DNA of 64,000 bases from Terfezia claveryi (Eukaryota; Ascomycota; Pezizomycetes; Pezizales; Pezizaceae): positions 62,001 through 126,000 of the forward strand of contig WHUX01000092.1 of the NCBI GenBank assembly GCA_015179025.1. The letters run 5' to 3'. The notes under the pieces were generated by a model. It ran no database searches. It saw only the letters and a program-made list of their open reading frames with translations, and was not told the DNA's origin. Shown piece after piece: positions 1-11,854 of the stretch. The position numbers and the translations under genes were made by a program. Position 1 is the first letter of the stretch, and every line of letters starts with the position of its first letter.

Positions 1-440
1 CCCCATTCCGCAGCTGCAAATAACCTCCCTGGCGCACCAATCTTCCTGGAAATCCCCTCTTTGACCCACTGCTGCTGTCCTTCAGCCACAATACTGCCGC
101 ACCCACCTAAATCAGCACTCCCATCCTATGTCATTCCATCTCAATCCAACCACGCCAAAAGTAATACCTACAAAGTAAGTTTCTTCTCATTAAACCCCTC
201 CCGCTCCAAAAACTCCCTCAACGAAAGCGCAGTATGCACTACTGTCGGCTCCTCCCTGAAGCAGCTCTGCGAGATGGTCACGCGAGATGCAGTGGATATG
301 GATCGGGAGTGTCTGATGCCGGAGGAGGGTGGGTGTAGGCGTTGTTTCTCTGTGACAGGGAGGTGGTGGTCGTCTGATTTCTTGCGAGGGAGTGGGAGAG
401 CGAGCGAGCGTGGCAGCCAGGAGGAGATGTTGGGGGCCAT
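1..440 (-). CDS. Unidentified protein, 5' end only (runs off left edge)
   Basis: An ATG at 440 opens a frame of about 90 codons rich in Ser, Arg and Pro, starting MAPNISSW. The frame stops at 168, but a GTAGGT donor at 171 and an AG acceptor ending at 94 would join it in phase to an open stretch from 93 to 1 reading IVAEGQQQWVKEGISRKIG, which looks protein-like and stays open to the edge. The proposed intron is 78 bp. I do not recognise the family. The basic, Ser-rich start could be a mitochondrial presequence, but this is inference. The splice model is the main uncertainty; another acceptor nearby would also keep a frame open. Confidence 0.4.
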
Positions 441-1792
441 TTGAAAACAGTGACGGGATAATATGAAGGAAAATCGATGATTAGTTGTGTTATTATTCGA
501 GATGGATAACGTATGTATGTATGTATGTATGTATGTAGTATGTACGCTCTGCTATGCTGATGCAGGTAAAAATAGAATAATAAAATCCCAATAGTCCCAA
601 AAGCGAAAGGTATCAGAGTCGGGACGGGATCATCAGAATCATCAAAACAATCATATAAACACGTAGCAAGGTAAAGAGACGTTGGTAAGATGATCAATGA
701 GAAAAGCGGGAAGCATTTCTTTCCAACGGATACAACACACATATATATGTGCGTGCTGTTCCACTTTACCGAACACCACTTTGCGCCTTTCTTCAATCGA
801 GTTGGTGTCTCGGTCCAAAAGCAAAAAGTGGTGACTTGCTTGCATTTTGTTCCTGAGCGGATCAGCCGCCACATTATTCGGATCCATCTAGATTGCGCGA
901 AGCATGCGGTGGTGGGGATGGGGGCATGTGCCTTGTGATTGGGTATACCATGAATAGAGCTCCTGTCGATATCTGAGCCCTGTGGAATACTGTAGGTACC
1001 GGAAGTCAAAATCCGAGTCAATCTGCCTGTGCCTGTAAGTGGACAAGATCCAGACTCCGGGCAAGGGCTCCCGCTCACCTGGTTTCGTCGAACTACAAAA
1101 TAGTTGCTCCGTGCTGGAATGTATTATAACATTCTTCGAATTCTGCAAGTACTACCAGTTGCAGGTAGGGCCAGGTGAGGACGTTGTGCAAAGTACTCTA
1201 ATTTGCAGATAACAGGGCTTTGGCGAGAGCCATGAGTTCACTTTGAGCTCGCTATTATGATTGATTAGCTCTCTTCCCGCCGTCTGCAGCACATGGCGAC
1301 ATCGTGCGTCGGGGAAATTCCATGTTTCAAGATGTCTGAGACATCCCTCAAAAACACACTGCCGGCATTTCCTTTCGGGCAGAAATAGAGAGGATTCTGG
1401 ACACTTTTGGGCGTCTGCATCCACGGTGGTTTGGGGTATCCAAGTGCAAGGCCGGAGGAGTATGATGAAGGAGGGCCAATCGTGGTGGTGTTTGGGATAA
1501 AGAGTGGCGCACGCGTGGCTCGGCCATGACGAGTCAACATCCCAAACTCACCGCGACGTGCCGGGCTCTAACCCCTCGGAGCCTAGGCCATCCGTGGTCG
1601 GTCTGCAACTCGCGATACCCTGGCCCCATCTCCATCAGTCAAACAAACCATTACTTACTATTCCCATCGTCAGTCACCACCGCCCTCGTTTACCAAACAA
1701 AGGATACATCCAATACAGCACCCACCAGACGACATACTGGGCTGGAGAGTGCAGGCAAGTGTGCATACCACGCGACAGATGCACTGCTCACC
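441..1792. other. Intergenic region with a GTAT microsatellite
   Basis: No convincing gene is seen. A short GTAT/TATG tandem run lies near 510-537, close upstream of the minus-strand gene that starts at 440. Overlapping open frames on the minus strand here start at non-ATG codons and resemble no family. The stretch should hold the 5' regions of the two flanking divergent genes. Confidence 0.5.
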
Positions 1793-4695
1793 ATGTCCAC
1801 GCCGTTCACATCCCCATCGCCGTCGTCACTCCTGGTGCCCTCGACGACCGGTACGCCGTTAAGCACCTCTCCGCCCAATCTCAACTGGTTCCTTAAGATG
1901 GCTGGGTATGGTGGTGCTGCCCCAACATATACAGCTCCGAGTACGGCTCATCCCGGCATCGGGGTTGCGGAAGCTGCGGCTGCTGTGGTGGCTGAGATTG
2001 CTAAGGAGGCTGCTGCTGGAGCGGACCAGCATCTAGAAGCCACAATGACCACTACAGCGGTGGACAGGTTTGGGGAGGGGGATGGGTTGGGTATGGGGAC
2101 AATTTCGAGGTCGACAACGGGGGGTGGGTTCAGCTTTGGAAATAGAGGGAATAGAGGGTTTAGAGGGATTGGGAATGTGTTTAATTATCTGACTTCTTCA
2201 TGGGCGTTGCTCTGTATTTTTATGGTATGTCCCACCATGAAAAGATGATCCACAACTAAAATGAAACTCAGGCTATCCTCCTCAATCGTACCCTTCTATA
2301 CGCCTCTCTCCGCCGCCCCACCCGCCTCAACTGGAAAATGCGTCTCGCCATCCGGATTATCCCCATTGTCTTCTTTCTCAGCCACATCAAATCTACCCTC
2401 TACGCTCTCCGGTGCCAGACCTCCCCCCACCTACCTCTCGAAGCCTACCCCCTCGCTGCAAGCATCCCCTACAATTTCGACGAAGACCGTGGTGGGTTCT
2501 TATACGTCCTCTCCCGGATCCTCACCCCCTGGCTCCCAACCTCCGAGTCCGATCCAGAAGTATGCCAGGCCTTCGGCATGCTCCCACCCCCGGGAGCCCC
2601 CAACGGCTGGACCCCCACGGGCTCACTAACCATTCTCTGGCCTCTATACCGAACCATCTCCATTGCCTTATTCCTCTCAACCTTCTCCCATGCCCTCCAA
2701 GGCCCTACCTCTGCCGGCACAGCTATTCCCTCCACCTCCTCCGACACCGGACTTACCCTGTTTGAGGACTCTCTCGCATTCGCTGAAGCCGAAGCCCTTG
2801 TCGACTCCCGCTCCGGGAATGTCTCTCCCGAAGTCCTCTATATCGCATTAATTTCCGCCCTGGCCCACCTCACCGCCAACATCATTGGCGTGCTCGTCGA
2901 AGACCAACCCGGCGGTATTCGGCCTCGAGGAGTCGCTACCGTCGGCAGATATCGATTGATAACGACTGGGATTTGGGGAGTTGCATTCTTAGGCGGGTTT
3001 ACGTGGGTGTTGTGGCGGGGTGGAGCCAAGGTCCTTGGGTTCCCGTCAGTGTGTGTCGTAGGGTTCATTCCCCATCTGATGGTCATGGCGGGAATTGCAA
3101 TTTGTGGGGCAATTTACCTCCTTGCTGCCCTTTTTTCTGCGTTGGCACCACCGCCTCGGAGGGGATTGGAAGGTGTAATTGGTGAACGGGATAATGATTT
3201 ATTTATTCCCCCGGCACAGTTTGATGGAGCTGCTGATGAATCTCCTGGCCCTAGGGGATATTTCGATTTTAGTAACCTCCAAGCGAATATTACACTCTCG
3301 ACACTGACAATCAGCTGGGGCGAGGATTTCTACACTTTTCTCCTCAAACTTGGCTTCCAATGTCTTACTGCGGCAAGTGAAGCTACGTATCTCAATGAAG
3401 GCGCACCGCTTCGCGTTCCAGGGTTGACTTGGCTTGAGCGTGAGCGCATAAAGGTGTTGGAGAGACAGAGGAAGTGGGCTGTGGAGAAGAAGGCTCTGGA
3501 GAATAGTCAAGTTGGGGATGCTGAGGTTGCGATGTGGGCTAACATAGGTAATAAGAAGGGGTATGGGAATGAGAAGAAGGAGATTAAGGGTTGGATGGTG
3601 GGGTTGCATGCGGTTGGTGCTGGAGGTGAAGGGGAGGAGGGTGGAAATGGGGATATGGCCAATGAGAGGAGTCGGGGGAGGAAGAGGAGGAAGTTGGGAA
3701 ATGGTAGGGGAAAGAGGTGGGTTGGGGCGTTGGACTTTGTTAGGGGGTTGGTTGGGGTGTTGGGGATGTGGGGAGTTCGAGGAGTTGTGAGGGTAGGCAA
3801 GAAGATTGGTGTTGTGAGTGGGGAGGAACCAGGGGAGAGGGGGGATGGGGTTGAGGAGAAAGAGTGGGAGAACAAGGATGACACAGAAAATGATTTGGAC
3901 GAGGCTGCTATGCAGATTTTAGGCGAGAATTGGGTTGATGGAGAGAAGGATGAGGAGCATAGGAAGAGGCTATATGAGGCCTTTTTGCAGGCGAAGAGGT
4001 TGCTCCCGCAGGAAGAAGACGATAGTGGGGACTATATACCTTGGGAGATCTCGGAAGACGGCTCGTCGACGGTTACTACTACTTCATATTCTTCCTCGCT
4101 CCCACACTCCTCCTCATCTTATTCTTACCGCTCTAGAAGCGTGACTCCCACCCCGGAAACGCCCTGCCCTCCGTCGCGCTGGGAGTATAGACATACTACG
4201 CCATTATCTGTGGATAGTGTCTTGGATGATAAAGACGATGATGACGATGATGAAGACGATGACGACGATACAGGTACCTATCAGCTACAGCACCTAGCTG
4301 TCCTCCTGAACCCACAGACCCCCGAGCAGCGCTCTCTCGCGAGGATAATGAGTTCCCACCTCGCCGCTCCCCGGGGTAAACACATTACTCGACGCTCTGC
4401 CCTCGCCAACAACCAGGAAGAAGAACTTACCCTCGAAAGGTTAATACTTAAAAGATGGCGCGGTGTTGGTGGTGAGGTTGGGCCTGGGGTTAGTGGGGGG
4501 GATGGACGTGGAGAGGGAGAAGGATGGGGACTATGTGTAGTCTGCCAAATGAACCCGAGAACGGTGGTGGTCTGGCCGTGTAAGTGTCTGGCACTGTGTG
4601 AGGAGTGTAGAGTAAGTCTTGCGATGAGGAATTTTGCGACATGCGTTTGTTGTAGGAGGGAGGTGGGGGGAATAAGTAGGGTTTATGCGGTTTAG
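1793..4695 (+). CDS. Asi1/Asi3-like RING-type E3 ubiquitin ligase, polytopic membrane protein
   Basis: Exons 1793-2224 and 2272-4695 are joined by a 47-bp intron (GTATGT..CAG, phase 0), giving about 951 residues. The frame is open upstream to an ATG at 1526; I prefer 1793 because of its ACCATGTCC context and the Ser/Thr/Pro-rich start. After a low-complexity N-terminus come about five hydrophobic segments (near residues 130-155, 167-190, 263-288, 326-354 and 371-437). A long polar, Lys/Gly/Glu-rich region follows, then a run of Asp/Glu (about 4230-4270). The extreme C-terminus is a Cys-rich RING: LCVVCQMNPRTVVVWPCKC followed by LCEECRVSLAM and CVCC. A C-terminal RING after several membrane spans is the layout of yeast Asi1/Asi3, inner-nuclear-membrane ligases that remove misplaced membrane proteins and Stp transcription factors. 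Family assignment is from established knowledge; nuclear-envelope location is inferred. Confidence 0.8.
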
Positions 4696-5368
4696 ATGGG
4701 ATTCGTGTATAGTACGTGCTTTTCTCCCCCTTCTTTTTCCCTTTTTTGGTGAGGGGATTGATGGGTTGTCGTATGCATGTGTGTTGGGGGGCTTTTGGCT
4801 TTGGTTTATTATAAAGTGTTTTTTTTGTCGGTTTTTGTCACTGGCTTCAGGTAGCTAGATAGAAGCTGGAAGCTAAAATACGTTTGCACTAAAATTTAAT
4901 TGGGGATAGCTATAGACGCGTATTCACTTTGTGTGAATAGATATCTATATGAGCTAGTGCTTTTAGTGAAAGTCTGTTGGCGGGGAGGGCATCCACCAGA
5001 GAGTAAGTAGATTTGTAGATTGAATGTTACATTCTGTTGAGTAATTGCTCTGGAGTTACCCTGAACGCTGCCTGATATAACGTTAGGTACTTGTACGCGC
5101 AGGGAAAAGAGGTGAGGTGATTTGAGTATCATTCTTGACTCTTGATTTCTTGGATTGAAAGAGAAAAAAAAACATTGCAAGAAACTCGTAGGTACCCGAG
5201 AGATAGATGTATATTAAGATTAGTGTGCAAGATGCTAGGTTCCTTCAATGATATTTATCCGTAGGCCCAGAAAAAAGATATGACATTCTCCCCCCCTTGC
5301 CTGCAACTCCATTCAACGTTTTCAATATGAAGGGTGAATTTGTGATGATTTGGAGTCTAAGAGAGGTG
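4696..5368. other. Intergenic, no gene seen
   Basis: AT-rich sequence downstream of the RING gene with several T runs. It should contain that gene's 3' untranslated region. No open frame resembles a protein family. Confidence 0.5.
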
Positions 5369-6390
5369 TATATGTTCTGGGGCCGCTGGCGGGCAGCATA
5401 CCCTCTGTGCCGGTGGCGGGCAATTAATATAAATTCCTCAATTTGGTAACTGTGAATCGAACAAAACATTCCGCTACACTCAAAAAAACACCCCGTGAAG
5501 TCAATTGTGACCACCCCTTCCACATCACAGGGAGACGGCAGACATTGAACAAGGGGAAGAATTCCAGAAAAATTACTTCAAGCCTTTCAAATGATGAAGT
5601 ATATACTTGTGTAGTTAACAACTCATCACCTTCATCTCTGATGATGAAATGGAAGGAGAGGAGGATACTGAGTTTATTGCTACCGTAGAAATCTGCAATG
5701 TTTCCTATGCAACAGGTATTTGAAAATTAGTTTTCTTATCTACGGGTTTTTAGCTATGGGAGTTTTAATATATGTGGCCTTATGGTTCAGGCTATATAGA
5801 CCATCTTGTACTAAATATCAATGCGCTATATAGAATTCAGTGAAGTTCGGAATAATCATCATTATAATATTTTTTGTCTACATCTTGTTTGTTGCAACGA
5901 TTTATCCTATAAGTAAGAGAAATCCCAGCTATTTCTTACTTATAGGATCCAGGTAAGGTGCAAAACAGTACTTTCTTAATCGCAGGTACTTATTTATACA
6001 CAAATTGCTAAGTATAATTACTGGTGTTCTCGTTTCAGGTGTTTGCAGATTCTTCTACTCTAATTGTTATTGCCGATATTTCAAGAATAATTTGAAATCC
6101 TCAATTTATTGACTCACGAAAGTGTTAACAGATCATAACTATATTAACCTCTCAGCTCTAGCTGAACCAAAATTGGAATATTAGATGGAGGTCTAATCGA
6201 CTGGGAAATACATGAATCTATTGCAGTCGCTGGGATAGCTCCAGCTAGGTATACCGTTATCAATTCTTTTTTTTGGGCGGTAAATCAGTACTCGTAAACC
6301 TTTATCAATACAAGTGCATCATACACCAAATTGAGTAATTATCTAAATTGCCCGTGAGCGGCACAGTAGGTATGCCGCCCAGAACATATA
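5369..6390 (+). mobile_element. 1.02-kb DNA transposon with long terminal inverted repeats (internally deleted)
   Basis: The left end (5369-5445) starts TATATGTTCTGGG and runs through GCATACC, CTGTGCCG and CGGGCAATT to CTCAATTTGG. The right end (6326-6390) read on the minus strand gives the same series in the same order, with a few substitutions and one extra block of about 13 bases on the left. Directly inside the left end (about 5443-5500) a short frame reads NRTKHSATLKKTPREV, which matches the C-terminal part of the integrase relic at 45.66-46.0 kb. The interior is otherwise AT-rich and non-coding. I read this as a non-autonomous deletion derivative that kept its ends and a scrap of integrase. 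No clear target-site duplication was found. Confidence 0.7.
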
Positions 6391-8098
6391 TTTTACCCTG
6401 AACCTGGATTTAGTGGTTGTTGGGGGGGGGGGGGGGAAGGTTAGCGTCATAACATATATATATCATATAAGGAATCAATCATGTATATGTCTGCCCTGCC
6501 TGACATCACATTTGCACGGCATTGGCGGGGCGGGAGAGGGGGCCAGGAGTAATATCCTTCGAGGATATCAAATTCATCAGGAGCTACCAAAAAAAGTGAA
6601 TGCATTACGTAAAGTGGATTTTTGTATGACTGGTCAAATTTCGAACCAAAAATATGAAGCATCATAATCATGGAGATTCTGTGCTGTGCCTATGCTGTGC
6701 CTGTCCTGTAGCTTGGGGTTGTGGTTGTGTTCCCCTTTCCCCCCCTTCCTCCTCCTGTTGTCGTTTAATTGACAAAATTTCGACTAATGACCCAGCACTA
6801 TTATTTTTTTATTTTATTTTTTTATTTTTTTTTGCCCCTCTCACCCAGGGTCCTCTATCTAGAAAAATATTATATCTAATTCCGGGGAAATCGTGTAATA
6901 AAAAGCTGATATAGTTTAATTAGAATCCCCTTACATATATTGTACATGACCACGTCGACTCATTTGCAGAAAAATTAGATTCGGCCTGGCAAGTTTATGG
7001 CCATATACGACTACACATCCCAACAACCAACAACCTAGTCTACAACAAAACTTAAAAATCCTCAAACCAATAACCCATCATATCAAGGATATTGCACCTC
7101 CTTCTAATCTCTGCCCCAACCCCGGACTTAGGGGAGAAGGAAAAAAAAAAAAAAAAAAAAAAAAAACCCACTCCTGCCTTTGATAAACAACAAATTACAG
7201 AAATAAACTAGCTTGCCTACGAATTATCAAACTAAGGTACTGATGTATTCTTCCCCCCCACTTTCCTTCAAGAATCTCAATTTCAAAACCCTATCCCCCT
7301 CAATCCATCCTCCAACCGGAAGTTTTCGGAATCATATATATCCCCAAAAAGATTAGCAGTTAGCACTGAGTAGATAACCAACTGAACTGCCGTGAGGTCA
7401 ACAAAAAGAAAGATAGAGGCAAAAGAGGCACATAAATAATCCCACTGTAAACCCACTTTCAGAATTCTAATCAAACACCAGAATTCCGTTTCCCAATTTG
7501 AATCAAACCCTACCTCACAGCGATCACCTGTCCCCCGATCTCAGATCCACCATGGGTCATAATCCATAAAAAATGACTCAAAACCAGCCGCACAGTAAGT
7601 ACCTTCCAGGTTCTAGATCCATCTACCGAGCATAGATATCTCGTACCAAGCCTAACGAATCTCAATCTATTGTACTACGTTCACTTATGGCCGTCGAACC
7701 ATGGTAGCAATCTACTATACGTTGTGACTAGCAGTCGTAGTCTGGTTGGCACAACACCCTCCATTGGAGGTAGCAGTCGCGGGAATTCATGTTCCCGATT
7801 GAGCAGTAGCCCCGATTAGGCACCTGCCAAGCATCCTATAACGACCTTGATATTCGCGTCATGGTTGGCACTGAACTTGTTCTTTTATTACCACTCCAGC
7901 CAAAGTCAAAAAAATAGCTAAAATCGCCAAAAGCTCCAGACTAAAGAGATGACCATGACCAATTTAACGCACAAGACGTTAGCTGAAAATAAAACCCAAT
8001 TCAATCCCACAGTCCCGCGTAAGATCGTGGCTCCCCTAATGCTCCACTCTAGGCCTGGTAAGAGAACCCCATAGGGAACTCCCCGGATCAACCTCAGC
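6391..8098. other. Intergenic, homopolymer runs
   Basis: No gene is seen. The stretch holds a run of about 16 G (near 6421), a T/A-rich stretch (6805-6835), an uninterrupted run of about 27 A (near 7141-7167), and one copy of the dispersed motif TAGTCTGGTTGGCACA (about 7739-7754). Confidence 0.5.
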
Positions 8099-11000
8099 TC
8101 ACGCACCCCAATGGCAAAACTGCGCCCAATCAAGGGGGTTCCACCAATACCCCTCAGCTATCTTCACCTTATCAACGGCTCGGTGCAGCGCCTCTGCACA
8201 CGTCACCCTCGGCACAGGAACACGACCCCCCTCTGAAGGGCCAGCTGCAGCTGCAGGGTCACCTACATTTGACTCAGCCTCACGCTCACCCCGACCACCC
8301 CTGACTCCCCCGCATTCGAAAAGGGCCTTATAGAACTCCTCTGCAACTTTCTTCCTCACGGTCTCGTCACCCATCCACAACGCTCCAACGACATGGCTAA
8401 ATCCTGCAAGTTGAAAGCCACTGGCAATATGTAATGCCTCCTGCCCCAGGTCCTCACTTGAATTGTCGCCTGAAATGCAGGCAGAGAGGTAGGCTAGATT
8501 GTGGGTGCCATTGGGACGTGCTGTTTTGAAGGGTCTCACCTCGGATATCGCCTTGACGGTGAGAGTCTCAACTTCCCCCGAATTCTTGAGGAGAACGATG
8601 CGGCTTTTTGCGGGGTTCGCAAATTCGGTAATTCCATGGCACGCGAAATGAACCATATTATGTCCCCGGATCTGTTCTAAGGCGAGTCTCGAGTTTGGAG
8701 AAATGAGAAGTGTTTTGGTTATTCCCGAAGGCAGAAAGGAAATAATCGATTCCGCTTCCTCTCTTGCTTTTGGAAAACCTTTGTCCCCAGGGGTATTCGG
8801 CATGGCAATAAAAAGCATCTTATCTGCTGAGGTGCCAAAGCCCACATTTTGGATGGTGGCTCCCTCCCGAGCGCGAGAGTAGAGAAGAGCTTTGACAGTC
8901 GGTGTGTAAGAGGAAATACAATACTTGGAAGTATACTCTGCTTTCGGGGAGTTTGGTGACTTCGGATAACACCCCGCGGCATGAAAGGGGGCCCTAGCCA
9001 TTGTACCAACGCCAATCCACCAGATATGAGGTAAGGCGCTGCTCGTTTTTTTGTTGGTATAGAACCTCAGTTCTTGCAAAACAGGCTTAACCACCGCAAC
9101 CCACAACATCTCTAGCAGAGCCCTCATTCGCCTGTTTTTATCCGGTGCGAGCTCTCTAGATTTCAAGATGTTTCTGTCGATCATCCCAATCTGCTTCTTA
9201 ACCCAGCTGCTAGACAGCTGCTGAAGTCGAAGACTGCTGACACCGGTCGACTGGATGATAATTGCATCGCTGCTATTCTCGGTGACATTGATGGCAACAA
9301 TGGGACCATACCTCGCCGCTTCTTTGAACTCTGTTTCCGACGGAGAAAGGAAATTTTCAAAACCAGGCATCCCGCGAATTTTCTCAACCGTTCTTTCCAA
9401 CAAGTTTACATCACGAAGCCTCTGTTCTTGTCGGTGAAACATCAACAAGCTTGCACGAAGATCTCCTTGGACACCTGCCTCTCTCCCAATCCCAACAAAC
9501 ATACCATCAACCTTCTGGCGCAAGACATCGAATTCTCGGGCAAGGTCGGGGTTGGCACGCTCAAGACTGGATATTCCTTGCCTAAATTCAATGAGGTTTC
9601 CCATTATAATACCTCTACCGGTTTCGAGTAGTCTAGCAGCCTCCAAGGGAGACTTGTCACACTTAATTGCCATTGCGGCAGCATTAGATGCAAGATTCAG
9701 ATGCTGTGAGAGATGCCACTGCTCATCTTCAAGTGTGAGCGCGCGGCATGAGAGTACTGGCAGTAACCCTACCGCTTCCGACAAGGTCACATAGGCACTC
9801 TCCCAATGCCCTCGAATAGTAGCCGAAGCATCACCTTGCTGTTCCCTGTGCTGCTCGAAAAATTGGCCCAAAACCATGTGCGTCTTTGCTGCTTGCCCGG
9901 CAGCATGGAGACGAAAACGAGGAGTTGTACTGGGGCACTGAAGAGCGTTAATGAAAAACTGCAAAGCCCAGTAAAGCCACTGGGACTTGTCTTCCTCGCT
10001 CTGCTCGGCTTGAAAAGCGTTGAAGAAGAGCTCTCCAAGGTTGACCATGGCTGGTGCAAACTCTGGGTGATATTCAGGAAATTCTTCTGCGGCCTCCGAT
10101 CCAATTGAGAGAGCAAAATCCAAATCATTCGGATCCTGACTCTCCAAGTATAGGAGAGATAACGCCTGTAACAAGCGGTTGAGTAAGCTTGGTCGGAGTA
10201 TGGATGTTGCTGGGGCTTCCGTCAACGCTTGTGCTCCCCAGGCAATTGCAGCCTCAAGATCACCAATTCTCTTCTTGCTTCGATAACGCAATTGTAGTCG
10301 GTGAGCAAGTTCCCCATGGAACTTTGGGAGCTCTGGTGAATTACGTGGTAAGAATGAGATCGATGCCTCAGACATAGAGACAGCTCGATCGAGATCCCCA
10401 GGTGAACGTGTAATGCTGTAGCGTGCTTCGTAAAGAGCACCGAGGGATGAGATGAAAAGGGTTTTCTCTCTCATATCCAAGTTGTCCTCGACAGCTTCCT
10501 CCAGCAACTCAAGACCCTCGTTAACATGATCCAGGGCCTCGGCACCAATGTATCTCGATGGAAGGGGAGTAATAAATCCGGCTAAGCCAATGAAGCCTTT
10601 TGCATCTCCGATGTCAAAAGTCTCAATAGCTCGCTTCTGGTAAGCAAGAGACCTATTGAGATCCTGGGAATCACCACGAGCATGGTACTTAGCCTCATGT
10701 AGATCAGCCAGCAACCTGAGGAGGTGGTGGGATCCACCTGGAGGTGAAGGCTCATGCAATTCGGAAGTGCTGGCTTCTGCAAGAATTTGGAGCCCATGTT
10801 CTGCATGCTTGATTGCTTCTGCAACGTCTTCCAAATCACCTATTGCTGTATATCGGAGCTCTAACATCACACCAAGATAACGGAGGTAACTAACTTTCTT
10901 AGATACTGTCGACGTGCCAGCAACTGCTTTACTGGCGAGCTCTATAGCTTTCGATAAGGTTGCAATATCCCCCGTCAGTTGGTATCTCGTCTCAGAAGAA

Positions 11001-11854
11001 ATGCTCAACAGCCTCTGGTATCCCGCCACTCGCTCTTCTGGATATCCCTCCTCTTTGGCAACCGCAAGACCATGTTCTGCAAGCTCACACGCCTCGTCCA
11101 AGTCCTCCATCTTTCTTGTCCACTGACATCTTAGCACCAACATAAGAGGAAGATTCTTAAGCGCAGTAAGCCTCGTGTGAAGATGGTGAGGTCCATTTCC
11201 CACTAACTGTAGTGCGTTTTTGGTGTGAAGGATAGCCTTCTCGAGACCATCTGTGATTTTGGTACTCTCATAGTGGGCAAGTAACAATGTTCCGAGATTT
11301 AATAAACCCATGGCAATGATATCGATTGACTGCTCAGGAGGCCCTGCGGGTGGATTCTCCCTGAAAAGCCTAACTCCAGTCTCGGCCAATTCAATGGCTC
11401 GATCCAAGTCCCCAAGTTCCTCAACACCACGGTACCGAAATCGTCTTCCTAAATTATCACTAAGATGAAAGAGCAAGAATGGTCGAAGAGAATGCTGCGG
11501 TGGTGCTGCGCGTAAGAGAAGCTCGCCAGCGGCGATCTTTGTGTCTAAGAGTTCCAAGCATTTGGGGGTAATTATCCTGTGCTCTTCCATCTGTTCTTCA
11601 TCCTGATCACTAGCAGGACCCTCGCAGAGCTCAACCCAATATTGGTGTACTGTGCGTTCATCGAGAGTATTTGGATTCGCTTCGATCTCCGCACGGATAT
11701 TCCGGTTCCATGACCCCATATCCTCATCCAAACTGGACACTATGTCCGATGGCTCACCAGCTTGACCATCAGAAACAGATTCTCGGCCGCTATCGTATGC
11801 TCTATCATTGTTTCTCTCAAACGCATCCATCCCCGAGCCCTGAGATTGGGACAT
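8099..11854 (-). CDS. TPR repeat protein with C-terminal CHAT (caspase-like) protease domain
   Basis: Single exon, 1251 residues, ATG at 11854 (MSQSQGSG), stop at 8099. After an acidic, Ser-rich N-terminus, residues about 100-700 form a long array of helical repeats spaced some 45-60 residues apart, each with an LDxAIxxxExAL-like core (for example LDEACELAEHGLAV, LSKAIELASKAV and LEAAIAWGAQAL). This is typical of tetratricopeptide arrays. The last 350 residues are a CHAT domain (Caspase HetF Associated with TPRs). His1073 lies in MVHFACHG and Cys1126 in LAYLSACIS, the two catalytic residues of this clan CD peptidase fold, followed by ASGFQLAGFSHVVGALW, a characteristic motif. CHAT proteases are proteolytic effectors or regulators, such as bacterial separase-like and gasdermin-cleaving enzymes and Craspase. 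The fungal role and substrate are unknown. It sits alone between gene-poor stretches, and no partner gene is evident. Confidence 0.88.
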   Translation of the reverse strand: MSQSQGSGMDAFERNNDRAYDSGRESVSDGQAGEPSDIVSSLDEDMGSWNRNIRAEIEANPNTLDERTVHQYWVELCEGPASDQDEEQMEEHRIITPKCLELLDTKIAAGELLLRAAPPQHSLRPFLLFHLSDNLGRRFRYRGVEELGDLDRAIELAETGVRLFRENPPAGPPEQSIDIIAMGLLNLGTLLLAHYESTKITDGLEKAILHTKNALQLVGNGPHHLHTRLTALKNLPLMLVLRCQWTRKMEDLDEACELAEHGLAVAKEEGYPEERVAGYQRLLSISSETRYQLTGDIATLSKAIELASKAVAGTSTVSKKVSYLRYLGVMLELRYTAIGDLEDVAEAIKHAEHGLQILAEASTSELHEPSPPGGSHHLLRLLADLHEAKYHARGDSQDLNRSLAYQKRAIETFDIGDAKGFIGLAGFITPLPSRYIGAEALDHVNEGLELLEEAVEDNLDMREKTLFISSLGALYEARYSITRSPGDLDRAVSMSEASISFLPRNSPELPKFHGELAHRLQLRYRSKKRIGDLEAAIAWGAQALTEAPATSILRPSLLNRLLQALSLLYLESQDPNDLDFALSIGSEAAEEFPEYHPEFAPAMVNLGELFFNAFQAEQSEEDKSQWLYWALQFFINALQCPSTTPRFRLHAAGQAAKTHMVLGQFFEQHREQQGDASATIRGHWESAYVTLSEAVGLLPVLSCRALTLEDEQWHLSQHLNLASNAAAMAIKCDKSPLEAARLLETGRGIIMGNLIEFRQGISSLERANPDLAREFDVLRQKVDGMFVGIGREAGVQGDLRASLLMFHRQEQRLRDVNLLERTVEKIRGMPGFENFLSPSETEFKEAARYGPIVAINVTENSSDAIIIQSTGVSSLRLQQLSSSWVKKQIGMIDRNILKSRELAPDKNRRMRALLEMLWVAVVKPVLQELRFYTNKKTSSALPHIWWIGVGTMARAPFHAAGCYPKSPNSPKAEYTSKYCISSYTPTVKALLYSRAREGATIQNVGFGTSADKMLFIAMPNTPGDKGFPKAREEAESIISFLPSGITKTLLISPNSRLALEQIRGHNMVHFACHGITEFANPAKSRIVLLKNSGEVETLTVKAISEVRPFKTARPNGTHNLAYLSACISGDNSSEDLGQEALHIASGFQLAGFSHVVGALWMGDETVRKKVAEEFYKALFECGGVRGGRGEREAESNVGDPAAAAGPSEGGRVPVPRVTCAEALHRAVDKVKIAEGYWWNPLDWAQFCHWGA

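Noticed and set aside
278..1078. Long minus-strand open frame of about 266 codons
   Set aside because: No ATG-supported start in context, low-complexity Thr/Tyr/Ser content crossing the GTAT microsatellite, and overlap with a more plausible gene start at 440.
3507..3884. Minus-strand Pro/Ser/Leu-rich frame
   Set aside because: Antisense shadow of the Gly/Lys/Glu-rich loop of the RING gene.
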